A stretch of 64,000 nt of DNA from Saccharospirillum salsuginis (lineage in GTDB: Bacteria; Pseudomonadota; Gammaproteobacteria; Pseudomonadales; Natronospirillaceae): the NCBI RefSeq assembly GCF_014651855.1, contig NZ_BMXR01000001.1, forward strand, positions 62,001 through 126,000. The letters are read 5' to 3'. The position numbers and the translations under genes were made by a program. A model generated the notes under the pieces. That model did not search any database and had not been told where the DNA came from. It was given only the letters and a program-made list of their open reading frames with translations. Position 1 is the stretch's first letter; the number at the start of each line of letters is the position of its first letter. Shown one piece after another: positions 56,157 to 64,000 of the stretch.

Positions 56157-57184
56157 CCCCGACCCAATACACCGGGCTGACTGGTCTCACACTGGAGCGG
56201 GGCATCGCGGTTACCGCCAACCCGGCTGGCATTGCTTGTTTGTACAGCGATGTGGTCACCCATCGTGCCAATGCTGCACCGGTGGATGGGTTCGAACGCG
56301 TTCAAAAGGGCGAAATAGCCCGACCGGAAATAGTGACCGCTGTAGACCTGGACTTGAGCCGTCTCGATGCCCGGATTGAAATGCTCTTGATCGACGCCCT
56401 CAATCAGTGGGATCGCGACCGGGCACTCGAACTCGCTCCTCGCTCAGGCCTGCTGGTTACCGCACCGGTGACCTTGTCCTCCCATCAACTGGGAATGCTC
56501 GGGTTCAAAGCCTGTGACACCGTGATTCAAGCCGGCACCCTGTCGAATGGCCTCAACCAATGGCAACACGCCTTAGAGGCCAACCCCGAGATAGACCGCT
56601 GGTTCTGGCTGTCCGTGGACAGCCACTGTGTAATGGATTGGTTGCTGCAACAACCGGAACTCTATGCGGCCGATACGCACCCGGAAGGCGTTCTGGCTGG
56701 CGAGGCACTGGTACTGACCGAGTGGCATCGGAACGAGCCCATAGGCCCCACAGTGACGTTCGCCGCCCAGTCGGACGAACTTAACGGCGACAATGCCCTG
56801 CAGGCACCCATCAGCGCGCGCCCAGATCTCATCACCGCTGCCGAAGCCGAGGTGGCAAAACGCTCACCGCAGTGGGCCGAATGCCTGACCAATGACAGTT
56901 TCAGCCAGGCCAAGGCGGCGGAACGCTACAAAACCGAAGTCGCCCTCTGGCCGAAAGCGGAACCTCAACCGGCCCTGGGGCCGGCCGAGCCGTTTATTTC
57001 CTGGTACGCCATGACCGGTGATATCGGCCTGGCGGCCTTGCCATTGGGCTTGTTGCTGGCGCGCGAACGCCTGAATCACCCACTGCACGAACGTGATTGG
57101 GTGGGCGTGATGATCAGCGACCAGACCGACCGCTACTACTGGCGACTGCAACGGCGGGACGATGCACCGACGTTGGCTAATTGA
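56153..57184 (+). CDS. Thiolase-like (ketoacyl synthase fold) T6SS-associated protein
   Basis: A 343-residue protein. Pattern TGLTGLTLERGIAVTANPAG at the start, a central LEANPEIDRWFWLSVDSHCV, and GDIGLAALPLGLLLARERLN near the C-terminus resemble the degenerate ketoacyl-synthase-like proteins found between DUF2169 and DUF4150 genes. A normal Cys-His-His triad is not obvious, so a structural or chaperone role is more likely than catalysis. Starts ATGA on the DUF2169 stop. Confidence 0.6.
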   Translation: MTPTQYTGLTGLTLERGIAVTANPAGIACLYSDVVTHRANAAPVDGFERVQKGEIARPEIVTAVDLDLSRLDARIEMLLIDALNQWDRDRALELAPRSGLLVTAPVTLSSHQLGMLGFKACDTVIQAGTLSNGLNQWQHALEANPEIDRWFWLSVDSHCVMDWLLQQPELYAADTHPEGVLAGEALVLTEWHRNEPIGPTVTFAAQSDELNGDNALQAPISARPDLITAAEAEVAKRSPQWAECLTNDSFSQAKAAERYKTEVALWPKAEPQPALGPAEPFISWYAMTGDIGLAALPLGLLLARERLNHPLHERDWVGVMISDQTDRYYWRLQRRDDAPTLAN

Positions 57185-57217
57185 TATCTCGAGTTTCGAA
57201 CAAGGAGCACTGTTCTC

Positions 57218-60200
57218 ATGTCTTTTCTGATCAACGGCCGCAGCGCCGTCCATAAGGACTCCAACGGCAAACTCATGACCATCGACGTTTGCCTAACACA
57301 AGTCGGCCCGCCCGTGGTGCCCATCCCCTACTTGAACGTGGCCGAGAGCAAAGACGCCGACAACACCGCCGACACAGTTACGGTGGATGGTAATCCGGCT
57401 TGCAACCAGGACTCTACTTTCGCCAAAAGCCGGGGCGACGAACCCGGCGACAAGAAAGGCGTACGTTCAGGCAAAACAGGCGCCGAAGCGTCATTCATCA
57501 TGGGCAGCCCCACCGTCGGCATTCTAGGTCGGCCGGCCGTACGTGCCATGGAACTGATGGTCTCCAACGCCAAAAACACCCCACCGTCCGCCCTGTTACA
57601 AAGCATTGGCATGCCACCACTGCCCGCTTCAGCCAGCTCTCCAGAGGCTCTGGAAGCCCTCGAAGGCCCCCACTGGAATGCCGTGGATCACCAAATGCCG
57701 GAAGGCTTACACCCGCAAAACTTCATCGGAGACATGGAGAAGCCGGAAGGCCCGGCCATCCGCCAGGTGGCATCACCCACGACGACCGGCCCCTGTTACG
57801 TGGCCGGCATCCAGCCGGAACGCTCGAGCCTCGCTCTGGGCGTACGCGAAGCCACGCCGTGGCCGCACAAAACCGAAGGCTACATGTTGTTGCCACTGGG
57901 CGAATACGACCATGTGCTGATGGAAGAGCCCATTGCCGACGGCGAAGGCGCCGTGGAACTGGCTTACTTCAAATTGCGACGCTTTCTGACCGGCGACCTG
58001 GACGCCGAGCAGATAGACGCCCTTCGCCCCGGCTGGCTTTATGTCTACCTCAATGGCTATCTTTGGCGGGAACTGAAAGTCACCGAACACGGCACCTTCT
58101 CCGATGTGGACCTACGCACCTGGCAAGGCTGCGACGGCGGCCTGGACAACCAGGGCCGACCCATTGGTCGTCGCGCCACGGGGACTGCTCAGAACTATGT
58201 CGAGCTGCCAACCAAGATCAACAACGAAGCACCGGAAATACAGGTGGCTTTTTCCGAAGTTCAATGGTCGTGGAAGCGCATCGTCTCACTGGGCGGCATG
58301 GACCCGGAAGACCCACGCCTGCGCCACCTCGTTCGTGAAGACGAAACCCTATCCGGCATCGCCGAATGCTACCCGACTGTGGCGGACTCCCAACACATGG
58401 CTGACTTGAACGGCCTCGCCGACCCGAATGCCATTCAAGTTGACCAGGTTCTGACCGTAAGGGAAGCCGACCAACCCCCGGCCGATGCGGAAACACTGCG
58501 TCAGGAACGCATGGGCAACCCCATTGACGTGGACACCGCCACCGGCAACGACTTCACCATCACCCTGGAAGACCCGCTCGGCACCGCCGAACTGCTCGCC
58601 AACACCATGTCCGGCCTGATGCTGACCCATCAAAAGATCGTCGGCTGTCTAAACGGCGAGCACTTGAAAGACACAGCCGCAGACATCGACAACCCTCTTG
58701 TTAGAGATTACTTCTGGTATTCACGCCAGTCAGGTAAGGAAGGCGAACCCGTCTTTCCCTCGATTCCGCCGCTGCGGCAACCGGGTGAAAACTGGCGCAA
58801 GCATTGCCAATACCTCACCGAGACGGCCATGCTCGTCTACCCCACCCTGCTGGACAATGAAAAACTCGACCAGTTGGACGAAGAGACCCGTGAGCATCTA
58901 CAGACTGCCGCCGGTGAATTGGATGAGGCCACCCTTAAAGACTGGCTGCACGTTGAAGAGCGCAAAGCCATTCGCCAGGACATCCGATTCGTTCGAGATG
59001 CGTTGACAGATGTGCTCCGTGAAAACACCGGGCACTCCCTATGCCTGTACCGCGCCCTACAGGACTATGCGCTTCAACCCACTGAGCGCTATCTGGACTT
59101 GTGGGTACGCGCCAACGAGTTTTTAACCAAGCTCATCATCGACCCCTGTAATCTGGACCAGCAATACGACCTGGCCGCTGAGGTCGAAAAAGAACGTAGC
59201 GAAGACGAAAACAACCCTGGTTACGATTTTTTACTCGACCTTCTAGACCCACAAGGCGATACAGTACTGGAGCAATGGCACGCAAGCCTGTTTCCGTGCG
59301 AAGACCAGGTTGACATTTTCAACGAAGAAGCACCCGAACTCGACAGTGTACCGGACCCGTTCGATGAGGACCCCTATACTACCGCTTTTCGGCCTAAGGA
59401 CTTCGCACGGAGTATAGAGCTAGCAGACGAGGAGCATTCAGCTCTATCGATCGGTACCGTAAACAACGGCGCCGATCGCACGTTTAAGGTGATCGACCGA
59501 TCACTTGAAATGGCCAACATACTGCAGCAGCGCTTGCCTAAGCAAAATAAGGTACGGCTGACCTTGGAGCCAATCTTTCGGCTAGTCAAAGGCGCCAAGA
59601 TTCCAGTGATGGAAAACATGCGCCTGGTCTTGAAAGACGAAAACATGACCGGCCTGGTTGCCGCCGGGACATACCGCATCCAGAAAATAATCGACGTCGA
59701 ACACCAAAAACGGTTAGACCATAACGAACGGACTAAGCAAGCGGTTAGTGAAGCCCGTATTCATAACCGCGGCGGAACCGCCCTGACCAAAATTGTCAAT
59801 TCTGAAGGTCGCGTCATCGGCAGCGATTTTATTTCTGCCAATGCCCCCTATAAGGGCATTCCAAACCCGGATATTGACAAAACCGATGCTAAAGAACTAT
59901 TCACCACCTATGGTAAAACCGGCACCGGTGAGCAACTGGTGAAAGCTCGAATGACTGTATTGGCACTACCTGAAGAGCGGTATCGCCGAATAGTGACCCG
60001 GTTAGACGAGGTCCAAACAAGGGCAAAGGAGTCCATACCATACAGAATCTTACCCTCAGGGTTGTTCCTCCTGGAGGCATTGAATTTCACGAGTAAAATA
60101 GAAAAGGTGCTTAGTAAAGAAAAAAAGGATCGAAATACTAGCGATATCCTCGGAACCGCACTAGGAAGTGGGATCAAATTTATCGCTGCAGGCATTGACG

Positions 60201-61159
60201 CCATCGAAGCATGGAAAGGAGGACATAAAGCTTTCTACAATTCACTGAAAAACAGCAAACACATACCACTTCAATGGGGAGCCAAGAAGATCTCTATACC
60301 TCTTCGAGGCCAGGAGAGCAAAGTATTTAAAATACCTGCTTATAAACTGCTAGGCATTGCGGGGGTCGCCGTTGACTTGGTTTATTCTGCGCAAGACACC
60401 TATACCGCCATCCGTCGAAATGACCTTGATGCAGCAACTGCAACGGCCATTTCCGGCTTGTTGATGGCTGGTAGTGGTGTTCTATTCACTATCGGTGTCC
60501 TTCCTGTCCTAGGTTGGTTGTTACTCATAGGTGCCGTCATCGGTTTCTTAATAGCTTCCTGGCTGACCGACGAACCTCTAGAAAGCTGGGCAACGAACGG
60601 CCCCTTTGCCAAGATTCCGGAAAACCGTCTGACCGGCGACGACCTGAATGGCAACGCTATGAATACCGCTGAGAAGGCGCTACAACAACTCCAAAACATA
60701 TTATTAGCCCCTTCCGTCAAGAATATCCGGAAATCTCCGATACATGATCAAGACAAAGGTTTCCACTACGTAGAAGTAGAGGTTCTAGTACCCGGTTATA
60801 ACTCCGACGCTAGTGAATTCCCCATGCAGATGGATGTAACTTACATGAGAGCTTACCGCCCCTCACTAGGGTATGGCCCTACGCCCACTACTTATTCTAC
60901 AGCATACCACTCAGATAAACACATAGAGGACTTGCGTGCGGATGAGATCGAGCCAGTCTCAGCAGATGAAAACCAACCATTCCGATTGAAGGTTTACTAT
61001 AAGCAAAAATCACTGAGCAATAACTCTGATAAATACCACTGGCAATTTCGAATCAAGCACCACATAAATGCTAACTTTAGCTTACCCTTACCCAACCCAA
61101 GTGATGAAGGTAACCCTGACAATGGATGGTTGGTCCATCATGGAGCTACTAAACCATGA
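57218..61159 (+). CDS. T6SS effector: PAAR-like DUF4150 head, LysM-like segment, hydrophobic C-terminal region
   Basis: A 1313-residue protein with AAGGAG before ATG 57218. Residues 1-130 are the DUF4150 PAAR-like tip (MSFLINGRSAVHKDSNGKLM; IMGSPTVGILGRPAVRAME). Residues 190-360 form a domain with GPCYVAGIQPERSSLALGVR. A LysM-like segment near 370-412 (VREDETLSGIAECYPTVADS, then ADPNAIQVDQVLTV) may bind peptidoglycan. From about 975 to 1118 come several glycine- and alanine-rich hydrophobic stretches (for example SGLLMAGSGVLFTIGVLPVL), a possible pore; the last 195 residues are beta rich. No enzyme motif seen. The C-terminal third has lower G+C. Its stop overlaps the next gene as ATGA. Confidence 0.7.
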   Translation: MSFLINGRSAVHKDSNGKLMTIDVCLTQVGPPVVPIPYLNVAESKDADNTADTVTVDGNPACNQDSTFAKSRGDEPGDKKGVRSGKTGAEASFIMGSPTVGILGRPAVRAMELMVSNAKNTPPSALLQSIGMPPLPASASSPEALEALEGPHWNAVDHQMPEGLHPQNFIGDMEKPEGPAIRQVASPTTTGPCYVAGIQPERSSLALGVREATPWPHKTEGYMLLPLGEYDHVLMEEPIADGEGAVELAYFKLRRFLTGDLDAEQIDALRPGWLYVYLNGYLWRELKVTEHGTFSDVDLRTWQGCDGGLDNQGRPIGRRATGTAQNYVELPTKINNEAPEIQVAFSEVQWSWKRIVSLGGMDPEDPRLRHLVREDETLSGIAECYPTVADSQHMADLNGLADPNAIQVDQVLTVREADQPPADAETLRQERMGNPIDVDTATGNDFTITLEDPLGTAELLANTMSGLMLTHQKIVGCLNGEHLKDTAADIDNPLVRDYFWYSRQSGKEGEPVFPSIPPLRQPGENWRKHCQYLTETAMLVYPTLLDNEKLDQLDEETREHLQTAAGELDEATLKDWLHVEERKAIRQDIRFVRDALTDVLRENTGHSLCLYRALQDYALQPTERYLDLWVRANEFLTKLIIDPCNLDQQYDLAAEVEKERSEDENNPGYDFLLDLLDPQGDTVLEQWHASLFPCEDQVDIFNEEAPELDSVPDPFDEDPYTTAFRPKDFARSIELADEEHSALSIGTVNNGADRTFKVIDRSLEMANILQQRLPKQNKVRLTLEPIFRLVKGAKIPVMENMRLVLKDENMTGLVAAGTYRIQKIIDVEHQKRLDHNERTKQAVSEARIHNRGGTALTKIVNSEGRVIGSDFISANAPYKGIPNPDIDKTDAKELFTTYGKTGTGEQLVKARMTVLALPEERYRRIVTRLDEVQTRAKESIPYRILPSGLFLLEALNFTSKIEKVLSKEKKDRNTSDILGTALGSGIKFIAAGIDAIEAWKGGHKAFYNSLKNSKHIPLQWGAKKISIPLRGQESKVFKIPAYKLLGIAGVAVDLVYSAQDTYTAIRRNDLDAATATAISGLLMAGSGVLFTIGVLPVLGWLLLIGAVIGFLIASWLTDEPLESWATNGPFAKIPENRLTGDDLNGNAMNTAEKALQQLQNILLAPSVKNIRKSPIHDQDKGFHYVEVEVLVPGYNSDASEFPMQMDVTYMRAYRPSLGYGPTPTTYSTAYHSDKHIEDLRADEIEPVSADENQPFRLKVYYKQKSLSNNSDKYHWQFRIKHHINANFSLPLPNPSDEGNPDNGWLVHHGATKP

Positions 61160-62256
61160 CATCCACTTCAAATACTTTAACTTTGAAGGATCAAGTGGAT
61201 TCGTACCCGGAAGTGGTCTACAAAGGGACCGCATTCCGGTGTAGTATGAAGAGTGATGACATTCACCCCTCATATAGAACACCTCTACTTTGCAAGCCTC
61301 TACCTAATCAGACTCGGTGCCATGAATATCTTGCAATAGACTTTATGGCGTCTGATTTGGAACACTTTAAAAAATCTTGCTTTACAGAGAACAGCCTGAC
61401 CGATACCAAAACTGGCCATAAAGATGGCTGCATGATACCTGTAAAAATGCCTGCTGCTTATTGCTATTATAACTTTGGATTCGTTTTGGCTGTTTGGGTC
61501 AGCCTTGTCAAATGGACTGCCATTATTGTTGCTGGACTTGAGTCTATTGCTTCAATCTTCACCTTCTTCATATTTATCACCACTGATGGATTTGAATCAA
61601 TTTTCAACCCTAGTGAATTACTAGATTTTGGCTATGCATTCCTATTATTTGTAGCCCTTCCATATTCGATTTATAATTTACTAAATCTGTTACTTGACCG
61701 CGGTTTAATCGACCGCATTAGTAAAAATCCTAGCATTCGAATAATTCTACGCCGAGACACTGGCATGGTTCAATTTAAAAAGAAAGGCTGCTTTATTGAT
61801 GTCCCCTTTTCGGAAGTTATGGGCATGACCCGTCACCACACTGATGACAGCGGCATTCGTCGCATAACGCTCCATTTGAATCACAAGTACAGCAAGCTCA
61901 ATCGAAATCTAGACAACGGCATTCAGGCGCTTGGATCTGCCTTGCACGAAAATGAACGTTGGTGGTATCACCTGCGCTGGGAATTCATCCAACATTACAT
62001 GGACCTTACTCGTCCGCTGCCCGATGTCCCTGAATTTGAACCATACCGCCACTTAGACCCTACTACTCGCGAATGGGACAAGCAACACAATCGCCCCAAG
62101 GACTACTGGCTCAAAATGGAACACGAAACTTACAAAACAATGGTAGATGCTGCCTGTGAAAAAGCCGAAACCTACTCCTACGATAAAGCCAATCTTGCCG
62201 AGGATATCGGGTGGACTCCTGCAGGTGACGGTAAGGCTTGGTATCAGTTAGGTTAA
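61156..62256 (+). CDS. DUF6708-like membrane protein, possible immunity protein
   Basis: A 366-residue protein with three or so membrane helices (near 106-128, 133-155 and 160-185), then a soluble region with SIRIILRRDTGMVQFKKKGC and RHLDPTTREWDKQHNRPKDY. The latter pattern agrees with DUF6708, a family found beside T6SS effectors. Starts on the effector stop (ATGA), so production is coupled to the effector, as expected of immunity to a membrane-acting toxin. G+C is low (about 40 percent in hand-counted lines). Confidence 0.6.
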   Translation: MTSTSNTLTLKDQVDSYPEVVYKGTAFRCSMKSDDIHPSYRTPLLCKPLPNQTRCHEYLAIDFMASDLEHFKKSCFTENSLTDTKTGHKDGCMIPVKMPAAYCYYNFGFVLAVWVSLVKWTAIIVAGLESIASIFTFFIFITTDGFESIFNPSELLDFGYAFLLFVALPYSIYNLLNLLLDRGLIDRISKNPSIRIILRRDTGMVQFKKKGCFIDVPFSEVMGMTRHHTDDSGIRRITLHLNHKYSKLNRNLDNGIQALGSALHENERWWYHLRWEFIQHYMDLTRPLPDVPEFEPYRHLDPTTREWDKQHNRPKDYWLKMEHETYKTMVDAACEKAETYSYDKANLAEDIGWTPAGDGKAWYQLG

Positions 62257-62341
62257 TCAGTTTTCGCGCTCTAGAGCACCATTAATTATATAAAGCTAAG
62301 TTGCTTAGGTGCACTCATCATCAACACTCTTTTACAAGACC

Positions 62342-64000
62342 ATGGAACCACTAACCATCATGACACAGTTTGAAAAACCTAGCCACATTAAAACACTTGG
62401 TAAAATGCTAGGAATTGCCCTTTTATGGATCATCTGGTTGTCCTTGTTTGAAGATGGCGTTGCACACAATATCAGTTCAGCAGCCCGTAGTGGAGGCTGG
62501 GATTGGATAAGCCTAGGTAGTCTCAATATTTTCTCTACGCTAGTCATTTTTTCTTGCTTGTGCATTTTCACTTTCAGGCAATACAAGAGAAAAAGAAAAG
62601 CCCTTTGGATAACCTCCTTTGCTACTGGTTTGATCACGTTGACTTTTGCTATATTGTCAGGCCTTGTCAGCTATGTATACGGCTTACCAAATCCAGAAGT
62701 CACTAATGAAGAATCCGATAAACTCTTACGTGCTTTCAACACAGAATTAGACAGTACTATTACCATCCCGCTTTCGGAATACACAATTGAATACGCTAAG
62801 GACCAGTACTTAATTATTTCCAAACCAACTTCTTATTGGATGAAGCATATGCCGCTACTCAGCCGGCGCCTATACCGGCATAGTGACTATTCATGGCATG
62901 ACAACAGAAAATTGCTAGAAAATGCTCGAAGCACCCTTCACAAGCGATTCGTACCTGAAGATTTCAAATCTCTAAGGGAACAGATAACAAACAAGTTTAT
63001 TGAAGACGGATACTTATTAGAAATCGAATCCCAGCATGGGCATACTTTATACGATTGGGATCAGTCTGACTTTGTCCGCTACTTGGATTGGCGTTATCCC
63101 GGGAAAATTTACACTATCGTTTACTTTAACGACAATATTGAACTAACCGCTCACAAAGAGAATACGATATCCATCAAAAAAACGCATTTAGAAAAGTCAG
63201 ACAATAGCCAAAATAACATACGAGCAATGTATGCGTTTGATGTTGCTGCCGGTACCATACCATATGATGTTTACCTAGCGGATAGTTTTGTTAAATCATT
63301 CACTGACACCTTTCGTTATGGTATTGATGAAATTGCTAATGAATTCCGATATCGAATTGAGGCATATGAAGGCATACTTAAAACGACATTCGGCATATTC
63401 GATATCAAATCCGCCATTCAAAACTACGACGCATGTTGGGAGTCGGATAAGGAATGCGTTAGCATCGCAGACGCAACTCAAGCTTTTTTCCTATCCATTA
63501 AGGAGAATGATGCCCAAGGTGTCACCGAAAGACTAATTCATTCCTTTTTAACAGACGATCAGATTGAACACAGTTGGGACTTGGCTATGGAATATGATTC
63601 CACAAACACTGTGTCCGAATTGTACCCTTTTGTCGATAAAACCAAGCGAGGTCTATGGCTCAACGACGAGCTTTATTCCTCAGTCAAAGCTGGAAATACC
63701 AGTATGGTCGGTGCGTTGTTAACTATTATGTCACGCAATGACTACCGGTTCAGCCGAGAAACCCTATTTTGGGCTGTTGAGAATAGTGACGTAGACATTG
63801 TAAACCTACTACTAGAACACGGGTTTTCTCCCAACATCAGAGGAGGTAAGAACCGTCGCCCTATACATATTGCAGCGCGGTCAGGTAGACCCGAGATTAT
63901 CGAAACACTGATTGATCACGGAGCAGATATCAATTCATCAGATCGCAATGGTGATACCGTGTTGCAGTATGCGATAAAAGATGATTACCAAGCAGAAACA
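62342..64000 (+). CDS. Membrane protein with C-terminal ankyrin repeats, cut by window end
   Basis: Open for 553 codons from ATG 62342 to the last base, without a stop. Two or three hydrophobic helices near 20-35, 60-80 and 90-115, then about 330 residues of unknown soluble domain, then ankyrin repeats from about residue 445 (LFWAVENSDVDIVNLLLEHG; RRPIHIAARSGRPEIIETLI, then DHGADINSSDRNGDTVLQYA). ATG 62360 is an alternative start; neither has a clear ribosome site. Lowest G+C of the window. Ankyrin proteins often follow T6SS effectors as immunity or accessory proteins. Confidence 0.65.
   Translation, partial: MEPLTIMTQFEKPSHIKTLGKMLGIALLWIIWLSLFEDGVAHNISSAARSGGWDWISLGSLNIFSTLVIFSCLCIFTFRQYKRKRKALWITSFATGLITLTFAILSGLVSYVYGLPNPEVTNEESDKLLRAFNTELDSTITIPLSEYTIEYAKDQYLIISKPTSYWMKHMPLLSRRLYRHSDYSWHDNRKLLENARSTLHKRFVPEDFKSLREQITNKFIEDGYLLEIESQHGHTLYDWDQSDFVRYLDWRYPGKIYTIVYFNDNIELTAHKENTISIKKTHLEKSDNSQNNIRAMYAFDVAAGTIPYDVYLADSFVKSFTDTFRYGIDEIANEFRYRIEAYEGILKTTFGIFDIKSAIQNYDACWESDKECVSIADATQAFFLSIKENDAQGVTERLIHSFLTDDQIEHSWDLAMEYDSTNTVSELYPFVDKTKRGLWLNDELYSSVKAGNTSMVGALLTIMSRNDYRFSRETLFWAVENSDVDIVNLLLEHGFSPNIRGGKNRRPIHIAARSGRPEIIETLIDHGADINSSDRNGDTVLQYAIKDDYQAET

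Overview
The window looks like chromosomal DNA of a halotolerant or marine gammaproteobacterium, perhaps from the Oceanospirillales; the genus cannot be read from the sequence. Evidence: the gene order ndk-rlmN-pilF-ispG-hisS-yfgM-bamB-der, guaB-guaA-tadA, aceK, iscR/iscS, paired bacterioferritins, a tRNA-Glu nearly identical to that of E. coli, and genes for the osmolyte glucosylglycerate. Most of the window is G+C rich; the last 3 to 4 kb is clearly poorer in G+C.

Layout. 1-3 kb: end of a sulfurtransferase gene, a secreted polysaccharide deacetylase, a DUF2185 protein and fructose-1,6-bisphosphatase. 3.3-5.6 kb: a two-gene glucosylglycerate operon (gpgP-gpgS) behind what looks like a sigma-54 promoter with NtrC-like upstream sites. 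5.6-12.3 kb: DUF3581 protein, alpha/beta hydrolase, fructokinase-type sugar kinase, tRNA-Glu, aceK and some small proteins. 12.5-15.2 kb: glycogen genes glgC-glgA. 15.3-20.2 kb: guaB-guaA-tadA-MFS. 20.4-25.2 kb: xseA, an AraC regulator, a small secreted protein and der. 25.8-32.9 kb: bamB, yfgM, hisS, ispG, pilF, rlmN and ndk, without rodZ. 33.3-43.3 kb: a GGDEF/EAL protein, then a hybrid Fe-S cluster operon iscR-iscS-sufBCDS-sufA-sufT-sufE with an IscR-controlled promoter. 43.6-50.7 kb: a LivGHMKF-type ABC transporter and an acyl-CoA ligase. 50.7-53.1 kb: a 2-oxoglutarate oxygenase, a DUF502 membrane protein and two complementary bacterioferritin subunits. 53.5-64 kb: an orphan type VI secretion (T6SS) cargo cluster of DUF3540, TIGR02270-like, DUF2169 and thiolase-like proteins, a 1313-residue PAAR-like/LysM effector, a DUF6708-like membrane protein, and a membrane/ankyrin protein cut by the window end.

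The metabolic genes share a theme. Fbp and GlgC/GlgA handle hexose phosphate, ADP-glucose and glycogen. GpgS can draw on nucleotide-glucose and 3-phosphoglycerate to make an osmolyte that needs no nitrogen, which fits the proposed nitrogen-starvation promoter. The Suf operon and the bacterioferritins form an iron/Fe-S block.

Gaps between genes are rich in repeats. At least seven copies of a 105-145 bp palindromic element share a core around a CCATGGGGGCTTG motif but carry different arms, and each copy's two arms still pair with each other. Two shorter inverted-pair families (GTAGGTTGGATTA and GTAGGGTGGGC) lie in other gaps, several of them inside the suf operon. The signals most worth following are the covarying palindromes, the sigma-54/NtrC-type promoter of the osmolyte operon, the Suf-for-Isc replacement at the syntenic isc site, the complementary bacterioferritins, and the T6SS effector with its low-G+C downstream genes.
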